A stretch of 62,439 nucleotides of DNA, from positions 1 to 62,439 of the forward strand of contig JAHFRA010000017.1 in the NCBI GenBank assembly GCA_023259035.1, given 5' to 3'. Both the position numbers and the translations under genes were made by a program. The notes below the pieces were generated by a model that did no database searches, was not told where the DNA came from, and was given only the letters and a program-made list of their open reading frames with translations. Of the stretch, positions 17,425-27,377 are shown in pieces (within the stretch, counting starts at the first letter, position 1; the number at the start of each line of letters is the position of its first letter). Source of the stretch: Gallionella sp. (GTDB lineage Bacteria > Pseudomonadota > Gammaproteobacteria > Burkholderiales > Gallionellaceae).

Positions 17425-19986
17425 TTACAACCAGTGCATCATGCCCAATTCAAACGGATGAGTCAGCATCTCATGATTTGGGTATGCGCGGATACGGTAT
17501 TCCAGCCTGCCGCATTGTTCCGGCTGCACCTCCAGTGCGAACACCTCTTCGCCCGCTTCATTCGTGATACCGGTTGATTCAAAATAATAATGATACAAGC
17601 TCTCCGGCTTACCCTTTTTGGTTTGCAGGCCCAACAGCATTTCCACCAATACGTCGACTGGTTGAAGCCCGTTCAGTTTGACCCCTATTTCAAAGCGCAG
17701 ACTGCCACCGTAGTCGATTTCCTTGTGTTCGACATCCAGGCGGCGCAGCGTCACACCCGACCATGCGTGGCGAATACGCGCCTTCCACTCGGCAACTGCG
17801 TATGAATTCTTGCATGTATCCTCCCGGTACAGGCGATGTTGCTTGCTGGCCGGCAGATAACACTTGGCAAGATATTCACCCACCATGCGTTTTGAATTAA
17901 AGCGCGGCATGATGGTCGCCATCGAGTGTTTGGACATCCTCACCCAGTCCGGTGAAAAACCCATCTTGCCGTGCTCGTAGTACAGCGGCACGACATGGTC
18001 TTGCAGCAACTCATAAAGGGTGCGCGTTTCTTCGCGGGTGCGAATTTCTTCGCTTAACGATTCCGATACCGGTTTGATCGCCCAGCCATTTTTGCCGTCA
18101 TAGCTCTCGCCCCACCAACCGTCCAGAACAGACAGATTGATGGTGCCGTTGACCCCTGCCTTCATGCCGGATGTGCCGCTGGCTTCCAGCGGATACAGAG
18201 GATTGTTTAACCAGACATCCACGCCGGAAACCAGTTTGCGCGCCATGGCCAAATCGTATCCTTCCAGCATTAAAATCTTGCCGACAAACTCGGGCATCTT
18301 GGATATGTGGGTGACGCGGCGGATCAGGTCCTGCCCCGGGATGTCCGCAGGATGTGCCTTGCCGGCGAAGATGAACACCACTGGGCGTTCCGGGTTGCCC
18401 AAGATTTCGCGCAGCCAATCCAGATCGCCGAACAGCATGGTTGCACGCTTGTATGTCGCAAAGCGGCGCGCGAAGCCGACGGTTAGAATGTTGGGGTTTT
18501 CCGGATTGACGTGCTTGAGCAAACGATCCAGGTGGGCCTCGGAACCCTGATTGCGAAAGTGTTGCACGCTGATGCGCTCGCGCACCATGTTCAACATTTT
18601 TGCCTTCATCGATTGGCGTACGCTCCAGTACAAGTGGTCCGGAATACGCTCGACACCTTCCCAGAATTCCACGTCGTTCATGCGCGCACTCCATTCCGAT
18701 CCGAGATGGCGCTCCAGCAACTCGATCCACTCAGTCGCCAGAAAGGTCGGCGCGTGAACCCCGTTGGTGACATAAGTCATCGGGTTCTCATAGTGCTCAA
18801 TTTCCGGCCACATATCACCGCAAATTCTGGCCGATACCTCGCCATGAATGCGCGATACGCCATTATTGAAACGCGTGCCGCGAATCGCCAGTGCCGTCAT
18901 GTTGAAATCCGAGCTGTTCTTGGTGCGCCCAAGAGCCAGAAACTCATCACTGGTTAGTTTTAATTCCGAATAATACTGTCCAAAGTAGGCCTGCATCAGC
19001 CCTTCGCTGAAATAATCGTGCCCGGCCGGAACCGGTGTATGTGTGGTGAATATCGTGTTGACCGCCACACATTCGAGAGCAGATGCAAAATCCAGACCCT
19101 CGTTGGTAATTTTATGACCGATTCGTTCCAGCACCAAAAACGCCGCATGTCCCTCGTTGATGTGCCACACCGTCGGGTTCAATCCCAGCACTTGCAAGGC
19201 GCGTACCCCGCCGATGCCGAGCACGATTTCCTGCTCCAGGCGCATTACTTTATCTCCGCCATACAGACGGTGCGTGATGTCGCGGTCATGCTCGTTGTTG
19301 CTTTCCAGATCGGTGTCGAGCAGATACAGCGTGATGTGACCGATTTGAGCCTGCCAGATTTTGATATTGAGCTTGCGATTGGGCAAGTCGACCGAAGTGT
19401 AGGCTTCCGAACCATCGGCAAGTTTGGACGGAACGATGGGCAGGTCTTCAAAATGAGAATCGCTGTTGGTGGCAATCTGGTTGCCATCACCGTCTATGGT
19501 CTGGTGAAAATAGCCTTGACGATACAACAAGCCGACGCCGATGAACGGCAGGCGCAGGTCGCTTGCGGCCTTGCAGTGGTCGCCTGCCAATATGCCCAGG
19601 CCGCCGGAGTAAATCGGAAAACTTTCATGAAAGCCGAATTCGGCACAGAAATAGGCGATCAAGTCATCTTTGCGCAGCCAGTCCGAGCCGCCTGTCGGCA
19701 AACGGTTATCGTGGTAGGTATCGTAGGCCGCCAATACGCGGTTTAGATTACCAATAAACACTTGATCTTCTGCTGCATCCAGTAGCCGTTGCTGATCTAC
19801 ACGCTTCAGAAATGCTTTGGGGTTTTGCCCGGTGGCTCTCCACAAGCCTGGATGCAAACGCGCAAACAATGCACGGGTAGGACGATCCCAGCTATACCAG
19901 AGATTGTTTGCGAGTTCCTCAAGACGCGCCAAGCGCGCGGGAATTTTCGGACGGACTTGTAAAACATACGGGGTGCTTTTATTCAT
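17425..19986 (-). CDS. glgP: Alpha-glucan (glycogen) phosphorylase
   Basis: GT35 phosphorylase, 853 aa, which releases glucose-1-phosphate from glycogen. It belongs to the group of phosphorylases that begin with the NNLWYSWDRPTRALF segment. PLP-site residues lie in EASGTSGMKAGVNGTINLSV, and active-site segments include YSGGLGILAGDH and GHAAFLVLERI. The ATG at 19986 is preceded by GGCTGGA. About 180 nt separate its stop from the glgA start, so one transcript is possible. Substrate chain length (glycogen or maltodextrin) cannot be decided. Confidence 0.95.
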   Translation of the reverse strand: MNKSTPYVLQVRPKIPARLARLEELANNLWYSWDRPTRALFARLHPGLWRATGQNPKAFLKRVDQQRLLDAAEDQVFIGNLNRVLAAYDTYHDNRLPTGGSDWLRKDDLIAYFCAEFGFHESFPIYSGGLGILAGDHCKAASDLRLPFIGVGLLYRQGYFHQTIDGDGNQIATNSDSHFEDLPIVPSKLADGSEAYTSVDLPNRKLNIKIWQAQIGHITLYLLDTDLESNNEHDRDITHRLYGGDKVMRLEQEIVLGIGGVRALQVLGLNPTVWHINEGHAAFLVLERIGHKITNEGLDFASALECVAVNTIFTTHTPVPAGHDYFSEGLMQAYFGQYYSELKLTSDEFLALGRTKNSSDFNMTALAIRGTRFNNGVSRIHGEVSARICGDMWPEIEHYENPMTYVTNGVHAPTFLATEWIELLERHLGSEWSARMNDVEFWEGVERIPDHLYWSVRQSMKAKMLNMVRERISVQHFRNQGSEAHLDRLLKHVNPENPNILTVGFARRFATYKRATMLFGDLDWLREILGNPERPVVFIFAGKAHPADIPGQDLIRRVTHISKMPEFVGKILMLEGYDLAMARKLVSGVDVWLNNPLYPLEASGTSGMKAGVNGTINLSVLDGWWGESYDGKNGWAIKPVSESLSEEIRTREETRTLYELLQDHVVPLYYEHGKMGFSPDWVRMSKHSMATIMPRFNSKRMVGEYLAKCYLPASKQHRLYREDTCKNSYAVAEWKARIRHAWSGVTLRRLDVEHKEIDYGGSLRFEIGVKLNGLQPVDVLVEMLLGLQTKKGKPESLYHYYFESTGITNEAGEEVFALEVQPEQCGRLEYRIRAYPNHEMLTHPFELGMMHWL

Positions 19987-20105
19987 GGTTTATGTCCAGC
20001 CAAAAATCAGAATTGTACTTGCGCGAAGGATGCGGATTATAGCGTAAGGATCATGCCCTTCAGAATTTTACGGCACTTTTCGAGTTGTGCGGGCAGTGCT
20101 TCTCA

Positions 20106-20798
20106 TCACCCTGGTAACGCCGCGCGGTCAAGATGCCATTCGGCAGCCGCAACGCGCGCTGCGGGCAACAATACTCCACGCGACAATTGTTCCAATGCAC
20201 TGCGTTTTCCCGCGCCCGCCACCAGAAATATTTTCTGCCGCGCCGCACTCAATGTTCTCATGCCGAGCGAAACCCGCTCTGGGGGAGGCTTGGGAGAATT
20301 GAATACCGGCACGACCAGCGCCGTGCTTTCGGTGGCCGGATTGCATGGAAACAGGCTGGCGGTATGCCCGTCTTCGCCCATGCCCAGCAGCACCATGTCC
20401 AGCGCCGCAACCCGCTCCAGCATAGCCGCATAAGCGGCGGCGGCATCCTGCGCACCCAACTCGGACGGAATACAGTGAATATTGGCTTGCGGAATAACAA
20501 TATGCTCCAGCAGGGTAGCGCGGATCATCGTGTCGTTGCGCTGTGCATCGCCTCTGGGCAAACAGCGCTCGTCGCCGAAATATATCTGCACATGCGCCCA
20601 ATCAATGGCGAGGTTGCGCAGCTTTTCATAGCAGCGGCGCGGCGTTTCGCCTCCGGCCAATACAAGATGGAACACGCCGCGTACAGCGATCGCCTGCGCT
20701 GCCGATGCTTTGACGCGTTGCGCGACCGCGAGGCTCAGATCATCGAGAGTGTCGTGGACATAAACGGCCTTGGCATTCGGCAAGTTATCAATATTCAT
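20106..20798 (-). CDS. pgl: 6-phosphogluconolactonase
   Basis: DevB/SOL family enzyme, 230 aa, which hydrolyses 6-phosphogluconolactone in the oxidative pentose phosphate pathway. Seen motifs are LAGGETPRRCYEKL, IYFGDERCLPRGDAQRND and LGMGEDGHTASLFP. The ATG overlaps the glk stop as ATGA, so glucose phosphorylation and lactone hydrolysis are translationally coupled. The two dehydrogenases of the same pathway (zwf, gnd) are elsewhere in the window. Confidence 0.95.
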   Translation of the reverse strand: MNIDNLPNAKAVYVHDTLDDLSLAVAQRVKASAAQAIAVRGVFHLVLAGGETPRRCYEKLRNLAIDWAHVQIYFGDERCLPRGDAQRNDTMIRATLLEHIVIPQANIHCIPSELGAQDAAAAYAAMLERVAALDMVLLGMGEDGHTASLFPCNPATESTALVVPVFNSPKPPPERVSLGMRTLSAARQKIFLVAGAGKRSALEQLSRGVLLPAARVAAAEWHLDRAALPG

Positions 20799-21931
20799 GC
20801 TGCATCTCTGGCGAATTGTGCGGCGCGCAGCGCCGAGCCGAACAGTGCGGCGCGGTCGTTCAGGATCACCCTGACCGGCATGGCTTCCAGCAGCGGACGC
20901 ATCCGGCCCTTATTCAAAAACGCATCGAGAAACGCACCGTTCTGCAATAGCGGCAAAATTTTCGGCGCGATGCCGCCGCCCAGATACAGCCCGCCGCAGC
21001 TCATCACCTTGAGCGCGAGATTGCCCGCTTCCGCACCATACAGGCACACGAACCGCGCCAGCGTCTCGGCACAGATTTCATCGCGGCCGGACAATGCGGC
21101 AGCGGAGATGGCAGCCGCAGCATCGCCGCCGTGCATTTCTTCCGCCAGCCATTGCGGTGCTTCGATATGACGGTGCTGGCACAAGAACTCGTGCAGGCTC
21201 ACTAACCCCATACCGGAAACGACGCGTTCCCAACTGACATGCCGATGCTGTTGCCGGATAACCAGCGGCCCTTCGACTACGCTCAGGACAGGCTTGGCTG
21301 CGGTCTTTTGCAGCTCAGTCGAATGGCTATAACCAATGACTTGCCCAGCGTTCTTTGCCGGGTTAGTCAGATGGCTAGTAGTTCTATCAGTTGTTTCACC
21401 CAGATGGCGCAGAAATGCAATATCCAGTTCATCGCCGGGACTGAAGCTGGCGTGTCCGCCTTCTGTGGCAAACGGCTGGTGATGTTGCCCATCCCAGAAT
21501 AAACCTGCCTCGCCGAGACCTGTGCCAGCGGCAATCACGGCGGCATTGCCGCTGGCGCCCGGCACACCGGCTTGCAAAGTCAGCAGGTCATTCGCCCCCA
21601 AGGCAGGCAGGCCATAAGCCGTCGCTTCCAGATCGTTGAGCAACGTGCAGCGCGCAAAACCAAACTGCCGTTGCAACGCATCGGCATCGATGCGCCATGG
21701 CAGATTGGTGGTCTGCACTACCCTGCCCTGCACCGGGCCGGCAATGCCGAAGGCAACATCAGCAGGAGCGTCGATGCCGGAAAGAAAATCACCGAGCAAT
21801 GCTTCAAACGCGGCGTAGTTGCGGCTCGGGTAAGCGGCTTCATGCACAACCCGAACTTGCGTGCCACAGACCCCAATGACCGCAAGGCGCGTCTTGGTTC
21901 CGCCGATGTCACCCGCAAGAAAATTATTCAT
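20795..21931 (-). CDS. glk: Glucokinase with an extra central segment
   Basis: ATP-dependent glucokinase of the bacterial Glk family, 378 aa against about 320-340 usual. The phosphate-1 motif LAGDIGGTKTRLAVIG, LLNDLEATAYGLP, AAGTGLGEAGLFW, TEGGHASFSPGDELDIAFL and GGLYLGGGIAPKIL are intact. About 49 residues (181-229) between LRHLGE and HVSWERVVSGMGLVSLHEFL have no counterpart in the family as I know it. They include PVLSVVEGP, the translated form of a widespread palindromic repeat. The ATG at 21931 (MNNFLAGD) was chosen over a TTG nine bases upstream. All catalytic motifs survive, so activity is plausible. Confidence 0.93.
   Translation of the reverse strand: MNNFLAGDIGGTKTRLAVIGVCGTQVRVVHEAAYPSRNYAAFEALLGDFLSGIDAPADVAFGIAGPVQGRVVQTTNLPWRIDADALQRQFGFARCTLLNDLEATAYGLPALGANDLLTLQAGVPGASGNAAVIAAGTGLGEAGLFWDGQHHQPFATEGGHASFSPGDELDIAFLRHLGETTDRTTSHLTNPAKNAGQVIGYSHSTELQKTAAKPVLSVVEGPLVIRQQHRHVSWERVVSGMGLVSLHEFLCQHRHIEAPQWLAEEMHGGDAAAAISAAALSGRDEICAETLARFVCLYGAEAGNLALKVMSCGGLYLGGGIAPKILPLLQNGAFLDAFLNKGRMRPLLEAMPVRVILNDRAALFGSALRAAQFARDAA
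21266..21292. repeat. REP-like half element inside glk
   Basis: The segment around CCCTTCGACTACGCTCAGG resembles one arm of the palindromic element in hoxX (CCCTTCGACATGCTCAGGG at 25472-25490). It lies in the extra segment of glk and is read in frame. A degraded second arm may be at 21311-21326. Confidence 0.55.
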
Positions 21932-21969
21932 GGTTAGCAATGGTATCCGATTTTTGTGATCGATCAGTG

Positions 21970-21996
21970 ATCATTAAACCCATATCATTAAACCCA
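21970..21996. repeat. Two tandem copies of ATCATTAAACCCA
   Basis: A 13-nt unit at 21970-21982 and 21984-21996, period 14, in the divergent region between glk and the cytochrome c gene. Just left of it is a TGATCGATCAGTGATCA dyad. Possible operator; function unknown. Confidence 0.5.
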
Positions 21997-22024
21997 AATA
22001 CTGGTAGCGCCGATCTGTCGAAAT

Positions 22025-22038
22025 TTGATTTGCATCAA
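22025..22038 (+). promoter_or_regulatory. FNR/ANR-type box upstream of cytochrome c
   Basis: TTGAT-TTGC-ATCAA is a perfect match to the FNR/ANR consensus (TTGAT-N4-ATCAA). Its centre is about 118 nt upstream of the cytochrome c ATG. If it acts as a class II activator at -41.5, transcription would start near 22073, and CAAAAT at 22061-22066 is a weak -10 candidate. This implies induction at low oxygen, or possibly repression of the divergent glk. Confidence 0.7.
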
Positions 22039-22149
22039 GCAATGCGTGGTTGTTTTATCACAAAATGTTTGCGGCTTAAAACAGGCAATCTCGCTGAGCC
22101 GCCTTGTTAACGAACTGTTATCAGATTTTTATCTTTGTGGAAAAATAAA

Positions 22150-22464
22150 ATGAAACGGATTTTGATCATTGCGGGAATTGCCGCTTGCTGTCTCAGTACA
22201 CCAGTGCTTGCTGACGGATTGGAAAACGCAAAAAAAGCCGGTTGTTTGAGCTGCCACGCCGTGGACAGGAAGGTCGTTGGGCCAGCCTACAAGGATGTGG
22301 CCGCAAAATATAAAGGCGACGCAGGCGCTGAAGCCAAACTGATCAAAAAAGTGAAAGGTGGCGGTTCCGGTGTATGGGGCAAAGTAATGATGCCGGCAAA
22401 CCTTGGCAAGATGACAGATGAGGAATATAAAATAACCGTGGCTTGGATACTTTCGCTAAAATAA
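22150..22464 (+). CDS. Periplasmic class I cytochrome c (c551/c552 type)
   Basis: 104 aa precursor. A Sec signal peptide (MKRILIIAGIAACCLSTPVLA, about residues 1-21) is followed by a mono-haem domain with CLSCH (32-36), the GPAYKDVAAKY segment and a Met ligand in VMMPAN. It is a small soluble electron carrier, typical of donors to oxidases or nitrite reductases. The ATG at 22150 is preceded by GTGGA. It appears to be a single-gene unit under an FNR-type box, which fits a role in microaerobic or anaerobic respiration. Confidence 0.93.
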   Translation: MKRILIIAGIAACCLSTPVLADGLENAKKAGCLSCHAVDRKVVGPAYKDVAAKYKGDAGAEAKLIKKVKGGGSGVWGKVMMPANLGKMTDEEYKITVAWILSLK

Positions 22465-22567
22465 CTGCCGGACTAATGCCGTTGCCGGTTCTCTCCGGAA
22501 GTATCGAAATGGTACCATCGGTCTGCGGTGCCGGAGCTTTCCTCAGTGGAGGCTGGCTCTCAAAAAA

Positions 22568-22954
22568 CTACCGCTTGATACAGGCAAATTTCCACAAAAT
22601 TTCGAGACCGCTGTCAGGCGGGACTGGCTTCCACCTTGATGTATAAGAATCTTTGTAAACCACTTTACCTTTGCCCATGTTTTTAGAGTGCTCGGAGGAA
22701 GCACGCCTTCTCAACTTTAATTCCTTGCAGTCATATTCATTTTGATCCTTCGTCGACAGATACGCCTCGCCCATATCTTTACTGGGCGTCGTAAAGTCAG
22801 TCAGATGCCACATCTTCGCCATATTTCCAGTCCTTTGAATAGTGCTGGGATCAACATAAATGACAGTGTTTTCATTGCTGCCTACTTTTACCCACTCCGC
22901 CATCGCACTATTACTCGCAACAACCAGCAACATCATCAAAATAACTTTACGCAT
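22568..22954 (-). CDS. Surface-adhesin protein E-like exported protein
   Basis: 128 aa with a signal peptide (MRKVILMMLLVVASNSAMA). The mature part starts EWVKVGSNENTVIYVDPSTI and continues with MWHLTDFTTP, the pattern of the Adhesin_E family (surface-adhesin E of Haemophilus and many small betaproteobacterial proteins). Most family members have no tested function, so an adhesin role is not implied. The ATG has AAAGGA nine bases upstream. It stands alone, convergent with the cytochrome c gene. Confidence 0.75.
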   Translation of the reverse strand: MRKVILMMLLVVASNSAMAEWVKVGSNENTVIYVDPSTIQRTGNMAKMWHLTDFTTPSKDMGEAYLSTKDQNEYDCKELKLRRRASSEHSKNMGKGKVVYKDSYTSRWKPVPPDSGLEILWKFACIKR

Positions 22955-23599
22955 TGCAATCCTTTATAAATCGAACATTAACTGTATTTGCAACTAAGCT
23001 TCCCTCGGTTTTTTACCTTCCAAAAGAGGTGAGGTTATGCTATCAGTTTTCATCTTGCCGAGCGATGGTCTCCATACAACTTGCCGGAGAAATAACATAA
23101 ATTGCTGCCGGGTTTTTCCAATCCCCACAGGTTGCCAGCACGATACTTAAAGAAATCAACGGGTTTGCCGATATTACTAATAATATGGGAGCAAATCATG
23201 GATTTGATAGGCAGCGTCAAATTTATCGAGAACCGGCTTGGTAGGCGCAAACCTAACCATGCCAAGGTGAAGTCTGCGCAAAAAAATACCGGCAACGATG
23301 CTATGGACGAAAAAAATATTCAAACGGATGCCAATCATTCCTCAACAGAGTGCGACACACGGCTCGGTCTGAAGGTAGACACCACCGCGTAGCACGGATT
23401 GAGCCATATTAGCCACCTATTAGTGTCAGCCAAACGCAAGCTGCAAGCCCGATTTAGATACCCCTCCAGCAGTTCAGCGACAGTTCAATGGCGGAGTAGA
23501 TAGCATGCCGGGGTTATTTATGCATTCCTGTTCTCACTGGCGCATTATCGTTTTGGGCATTACACTCGGACTCATTCAATCCTTGTATTTCAGCAACCC
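22955..23599. other. Mostly non-coding region between adhesin-like gene and gcvR
   Basis: 645 nt. The only plausible gene is the 64-codon frame at 23198-23392. The rest shows no hairpin with a T-run, no repeat and no recognisable RNA. Confidence 0.5.
23198..23392 (+). CDS. Hypothetical 64-aa polar protein
   Basis: Not recognised. The frame starts at an ATG with GGGAGC seven bases upstream and encodes a hydrophilic, lysine- and asparagine-rich peptide (MDLIGSVKFIENRLGRRKPN at the N-terminus). No signal peptide, membrane segment or cysteine motif is seen. Support comes only from the ribosome binding site and from the lack of any other gene nearby. Confidence 0.3.
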   Translation: MDLIGSVKFIENRLGRRKPNHAKVKSAQKNTGNDAMDEKNIQTDANHSSTECDTRLGLKVDTTA

Positions 23600-24145
23600 A
23601 TGGCCATTGACACGCAAAATAATTATCTGGTAATCACTGCTTCAGGAGAAGATAAAGTCGGTCTCGTTGATCGACTTTCGAGCAAAATCGCCGAGAGCGG
23701 ATGCAATATCGAAGAAAGCCGTATGGCCGTACTGGGCGGGCAGTTCGCTCTGATCATGCTGCTTTCCGGCCCATGGAACGCACTTTCCAAGATCGAGGGG
23801 CAAATGGGGGTGCTGGGCGACCAACTGGGGCTCACCATTATTCACAAACGAACCCAGAAACGGGATCGGACGCAACCGGTTATTCCCTATACAGTGGAAG
23901 TGGTGGCCATGGACCATCCCGGCATCGTGCGCAATCTGGCCGCTTTCTTCTCCAAGAACGGTATCAATATCGAGGAGCTTCAGACCGACACCTATCCGGC
24001 GCCACACACCGGCACATCGATGTTTTCCGTCATCATGACGGTGGGCATTCATGCCGACGTTCACATTCCCACTTTGCGTGGAAATTTCCTCGATTATTGC
24101 GACGACCTGAATCTGGACGCAAGCTTCGAAGCCTCACGGGTGTGA
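23600..24145 (+). CDS. gcvR: GcvR-like double-ACT regulator
   Basis: 181 aa made of two ACT domains (about 8-85 and 95-175). The first begins YLVITASGEDKVGLVDRLSS, the second YTVEVVAMDHPGIVRNLAAFF. This is the layout of GcvR, which binds glycine and modulates GcvA control of the glycine cleavage system. No gcvA or gcv genes are in the window. It ends three bases before the convergent hoxX stop, so the two transcripts must overlap at their 3' ends. Confidence 0.8.
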   Translation: MAIDTQNNYLVITASGEDKVGLVDRLSSKIAESGCNIEESRMAVLGGQFALIMLLSGPWNALSKIEGQMGVLGDQLGLTIIHKRTQKRDRTQPVIPYTVEVVAMDHPGIVRNLAAFFSKNGINIEELQTDTYPAPHTGTSMFSVIMTVGIHADVHIPTLRGNFLDYCDDLNLDASFEASRV

Positions 24146-24148
24146 TGC

Positions 24149-25981
24149 CTAAGCCAATGAAGAAGCAATGCGGCGGTGCCGTGCCAGATACAGTGGCGTC
24201 CAGGCATGTGGTATCTTGTACACGAAGTTGTAGCGCGCCACGTGGTAGCTGGGATCGAAGCCGTAGAAATTGAGCTTCATGTGTTGCAGTTCTGCCGCGC
24301 GGTAGGCCTCCAGCGGCTTTTCCCGTTCGTCGCATTCGCGCCGCGCAACCTTCTCGTGCAATAGCGCGGGGTAATCCGGGCTGGCGGCCAACCCTTCGGC
24401 GAGCTGCGCTATCCTTGCCAAAAAATCTTTCCGATCAGCTCCGAAACAGTCGTCGATCAGCCCCATTTTTTGCGCTTCCGCCGCACCCACCGGCAGGCGG
24501 TTCTGCGTCAGTTCCGCCGCCCGCGCCTCGCCCACGCGCCGTGGCAACAGATAAGTCCAATATTCCGAGCCGTACAGGTTGCCCATGCCCTTGTAGTGCG
24601 GGTTGAACACCACACCCGCACGCGCGTAGACGTGATCCGCCGCCAGCGACAGAAACACGCCGCCCGCCCCGGCGTTGCCCTGCAGCGCGGCGATGGTGAG
24701 CTGGCTGGCGGTGGTAGCGATGGCGCGCGTCAGGTCGTTCATCGCGTTGATGTTGCGCCACGATTCATCCGCCGGGCTGGCGGCGGCTTCGATGCAGTTG
24801 AGATGGATGCCGTTCGACCAGAAATCCGCGCCGCCCATCAACACAATCACGCGTACCTCGCGTTGTGTCGCGGCCAGGTAGGCCTCGCGCAGCCGCGCAC
24901 ATTGCGCGCTGCTCATCGCGCCGTTGTAAAAATCAAAGTACAGATAGCCGACGTTGTTCTTCTGCTCGAACCAGATGTCGCGGTAAGTCTCGCCGCTGCA
25001 TGGCGAAAACGGATCGAGCGGCGCTTCCGGCACGTCGCCGAGATGCCCTTCCAGCGCCAGCGTAGCCGGTAACTTGAGTGCAAGCTCTTCTTCGGTTTTG
25101 CGCTTCAGATGGCCGATCCACACCGCGCCGTCGAGCGTGGCGCGGCAGATCGCGCCGTTGCGTTGCGCGATAATTTCGCCCGGCTGGCTGCCGCGCAGCG
25201 TGTCTTCGGCGCAAGCATCAAACAGGTAATACGCCTCGCCGTATAACGTATCAAGCACGCCCGGAAACCCGTCGGCGGCGTGGATTTTTTTCAGCACCGT
25301 GCAAGTGTCGTCGCGGCTCCAGTCGATGGTACGGTCGGCCTGCCTGATCGGCATATGCAACCTGCCAAGCACCTCTGGGCGTGAATAGTCCAACGGCTGC
25401 GGTTTGAATCCAGATTGTTCATTAGGCCGTTCGCGGTGAGCCTGTCGAACCACCTGCGTTGAAAGAATATGCCCTTCGACATGCTCAGGGCGAACGGCTT
25501 TGTGTGATTGTTCATCGGAACAATCCAGGTTACAAAAACGCTCAACCGCCTTCAGCACCGCGCTTACCGCCGCCTCGATCACTTCGTTGCGGTACAGGCT
25601 GCTTTTTTTCGCCAGCCGCATCGGGAAAGTTTCCGCCGCCCAGATGTCGCCGCCATCCATTTCGCCGTTGGCCTGTAACACCGTGACTCCCCATTCCGGG
25701 CAATCGTGCATGATCGCCCAGTCCAACGCCGACGGGCCGCGGTCGCCGACGATGCCGGGGTGTACCACGAAACAAACGTGGTTGCGCCACACCGTTTCGA
25801 GAATGGCGCGCTTGAGAAATGGCGCGATGATAAGGTCGGGGCAATAAACCCCGACCGCTTGCGCCGTGACCGCATCGTTGATGTCGAACTCGATGGATAC
25901 TTCATGCCCGCGCCGCGTTAGCTCAATAAACAGGCGTTGCGCCAGACTGTTGAAGCTGTGGGTGAGGAACAGGATTCTCAT
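24149..25981 (-). CDS. hoxX: HoxX: formyltransferase/enoyl-CoA hydratase fusion for hydrogenase CO ligand
   Basis: 610 aa fusion. The N-terminal formyl-tetrahydrofolate-binding domain (MRILFLTHSFNSLAQRLFIE; VVHPGIVGDRGPSALDWAIM) is followed by a linker domain and a C-terminal enoyl-CoA hydratase/isomerase domain (AALQGNAGAGGVFLSLAADH; YKGMGNLYGSEYWTYLLP). HoxX makes the CO ligand of [NiFe] hydrogenase from a formyl group when oxygen is present. No hydrogenase gene is in the window. Residues 160-190 are an in-frame insertion of a palindromic repeat flanked by a 10-bp duplication, sited just after the N-terminal domain, where a flexible linker could tolerate it. The ATG at 25981 has GAGG upstream. 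Confidence 0.88.
   Translation of the reverse strand: MRILFLTHSFNSLAQRLFIELTRRGHEVSIEFDINDAVTAQAVGVYCPDLIIAPFLKRAILETVWRNHVCFVVHPGIVGDRGPSALDWAIMHDCPEWGVTVLQANGEMDGGDIWAAETFPMRLAKKSSLYRNEVIEAAVSAVLKAVERFCNLDCSDEQSHKAVRPEHVEGHILSTQVVRQAHRERPNEQSGFKPQPLDYSRPEVLGRLHMPIRQADRTIDWSRDDTCTVLKKIHAADGFPGVLDTLYGEAYYLFDACAEDTLRGSQPGEIIAQRNGAICRATLDGAVWIGHLKRKTEEELALKLPATLALEGHLGDVPEAPLDPFSPCSGETYRDIWFEQKNNVGYLYFDFYNGAMSSAQCARLREAYLAATQREVRVIVLMGGADFWSNGIHLNCIEAAASPADESWRNINAMNDLTRAIATTASQLTIAALQGNAGAGGVFLSLAADHVYARAGVVFNPHYKGMGNLYGSEYWTYLLPRRVGEARAAELTQNRLPVGAAEAQKMGLIDDCFGADRKDFLARIAQLAEGLAASPDYPALLHEKVARRECDEREKPLEAYRAAELQHMKLNFYGFDPSYHVARYNFVYKIPHAWTPLYLARHRRIASSLA
25413..25515. repeat. Palindromic REP-type element with 10-bp direct duplication inside hoxX
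   Basis: GATTGTTCAT occurs at 25413-25422 and again at 25506-25515. Between them, two 24-nt arms (25426-25449 and 25475-25498) pair at 21 of 24 positions around a 25-nt loop; the arms contain GCCGTTCGC and TGTCGAA. Element plus one duplicate is 93 nt, exactly 31 codons, so the reading frame is kept. This is the signature of a small mobile palindrome that moved into the gene. Confidence 0.85.
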
Positions 25982-26042
25982 GGCGATACCGCCTCAGCAA
26001 ATCCGTGGCAATTGCTCACCACAGCTATGCCTGCCTGCCAAC

Positions 26043-27377
<1,335 letters not shown>

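Noticed and set aside
20133..21170. 345-codon plus-strand frame opposite pgl and glk
   Set aside because: Crosses two real overlapping genes and has no recognisable motif.
22443..22646. 67-codon plus-strand frame after the cytochrome c gene
   Set aside because: No ribosome site, overlaps the end of the cytochrome gene and the convergent adhesin-like gene.
23050..23295. 81-codon minus-strand frame opposite the small 64-aa candidate
   Set aside because: No ribosome site and no protein-like composition; the plus-strand frame has better support.
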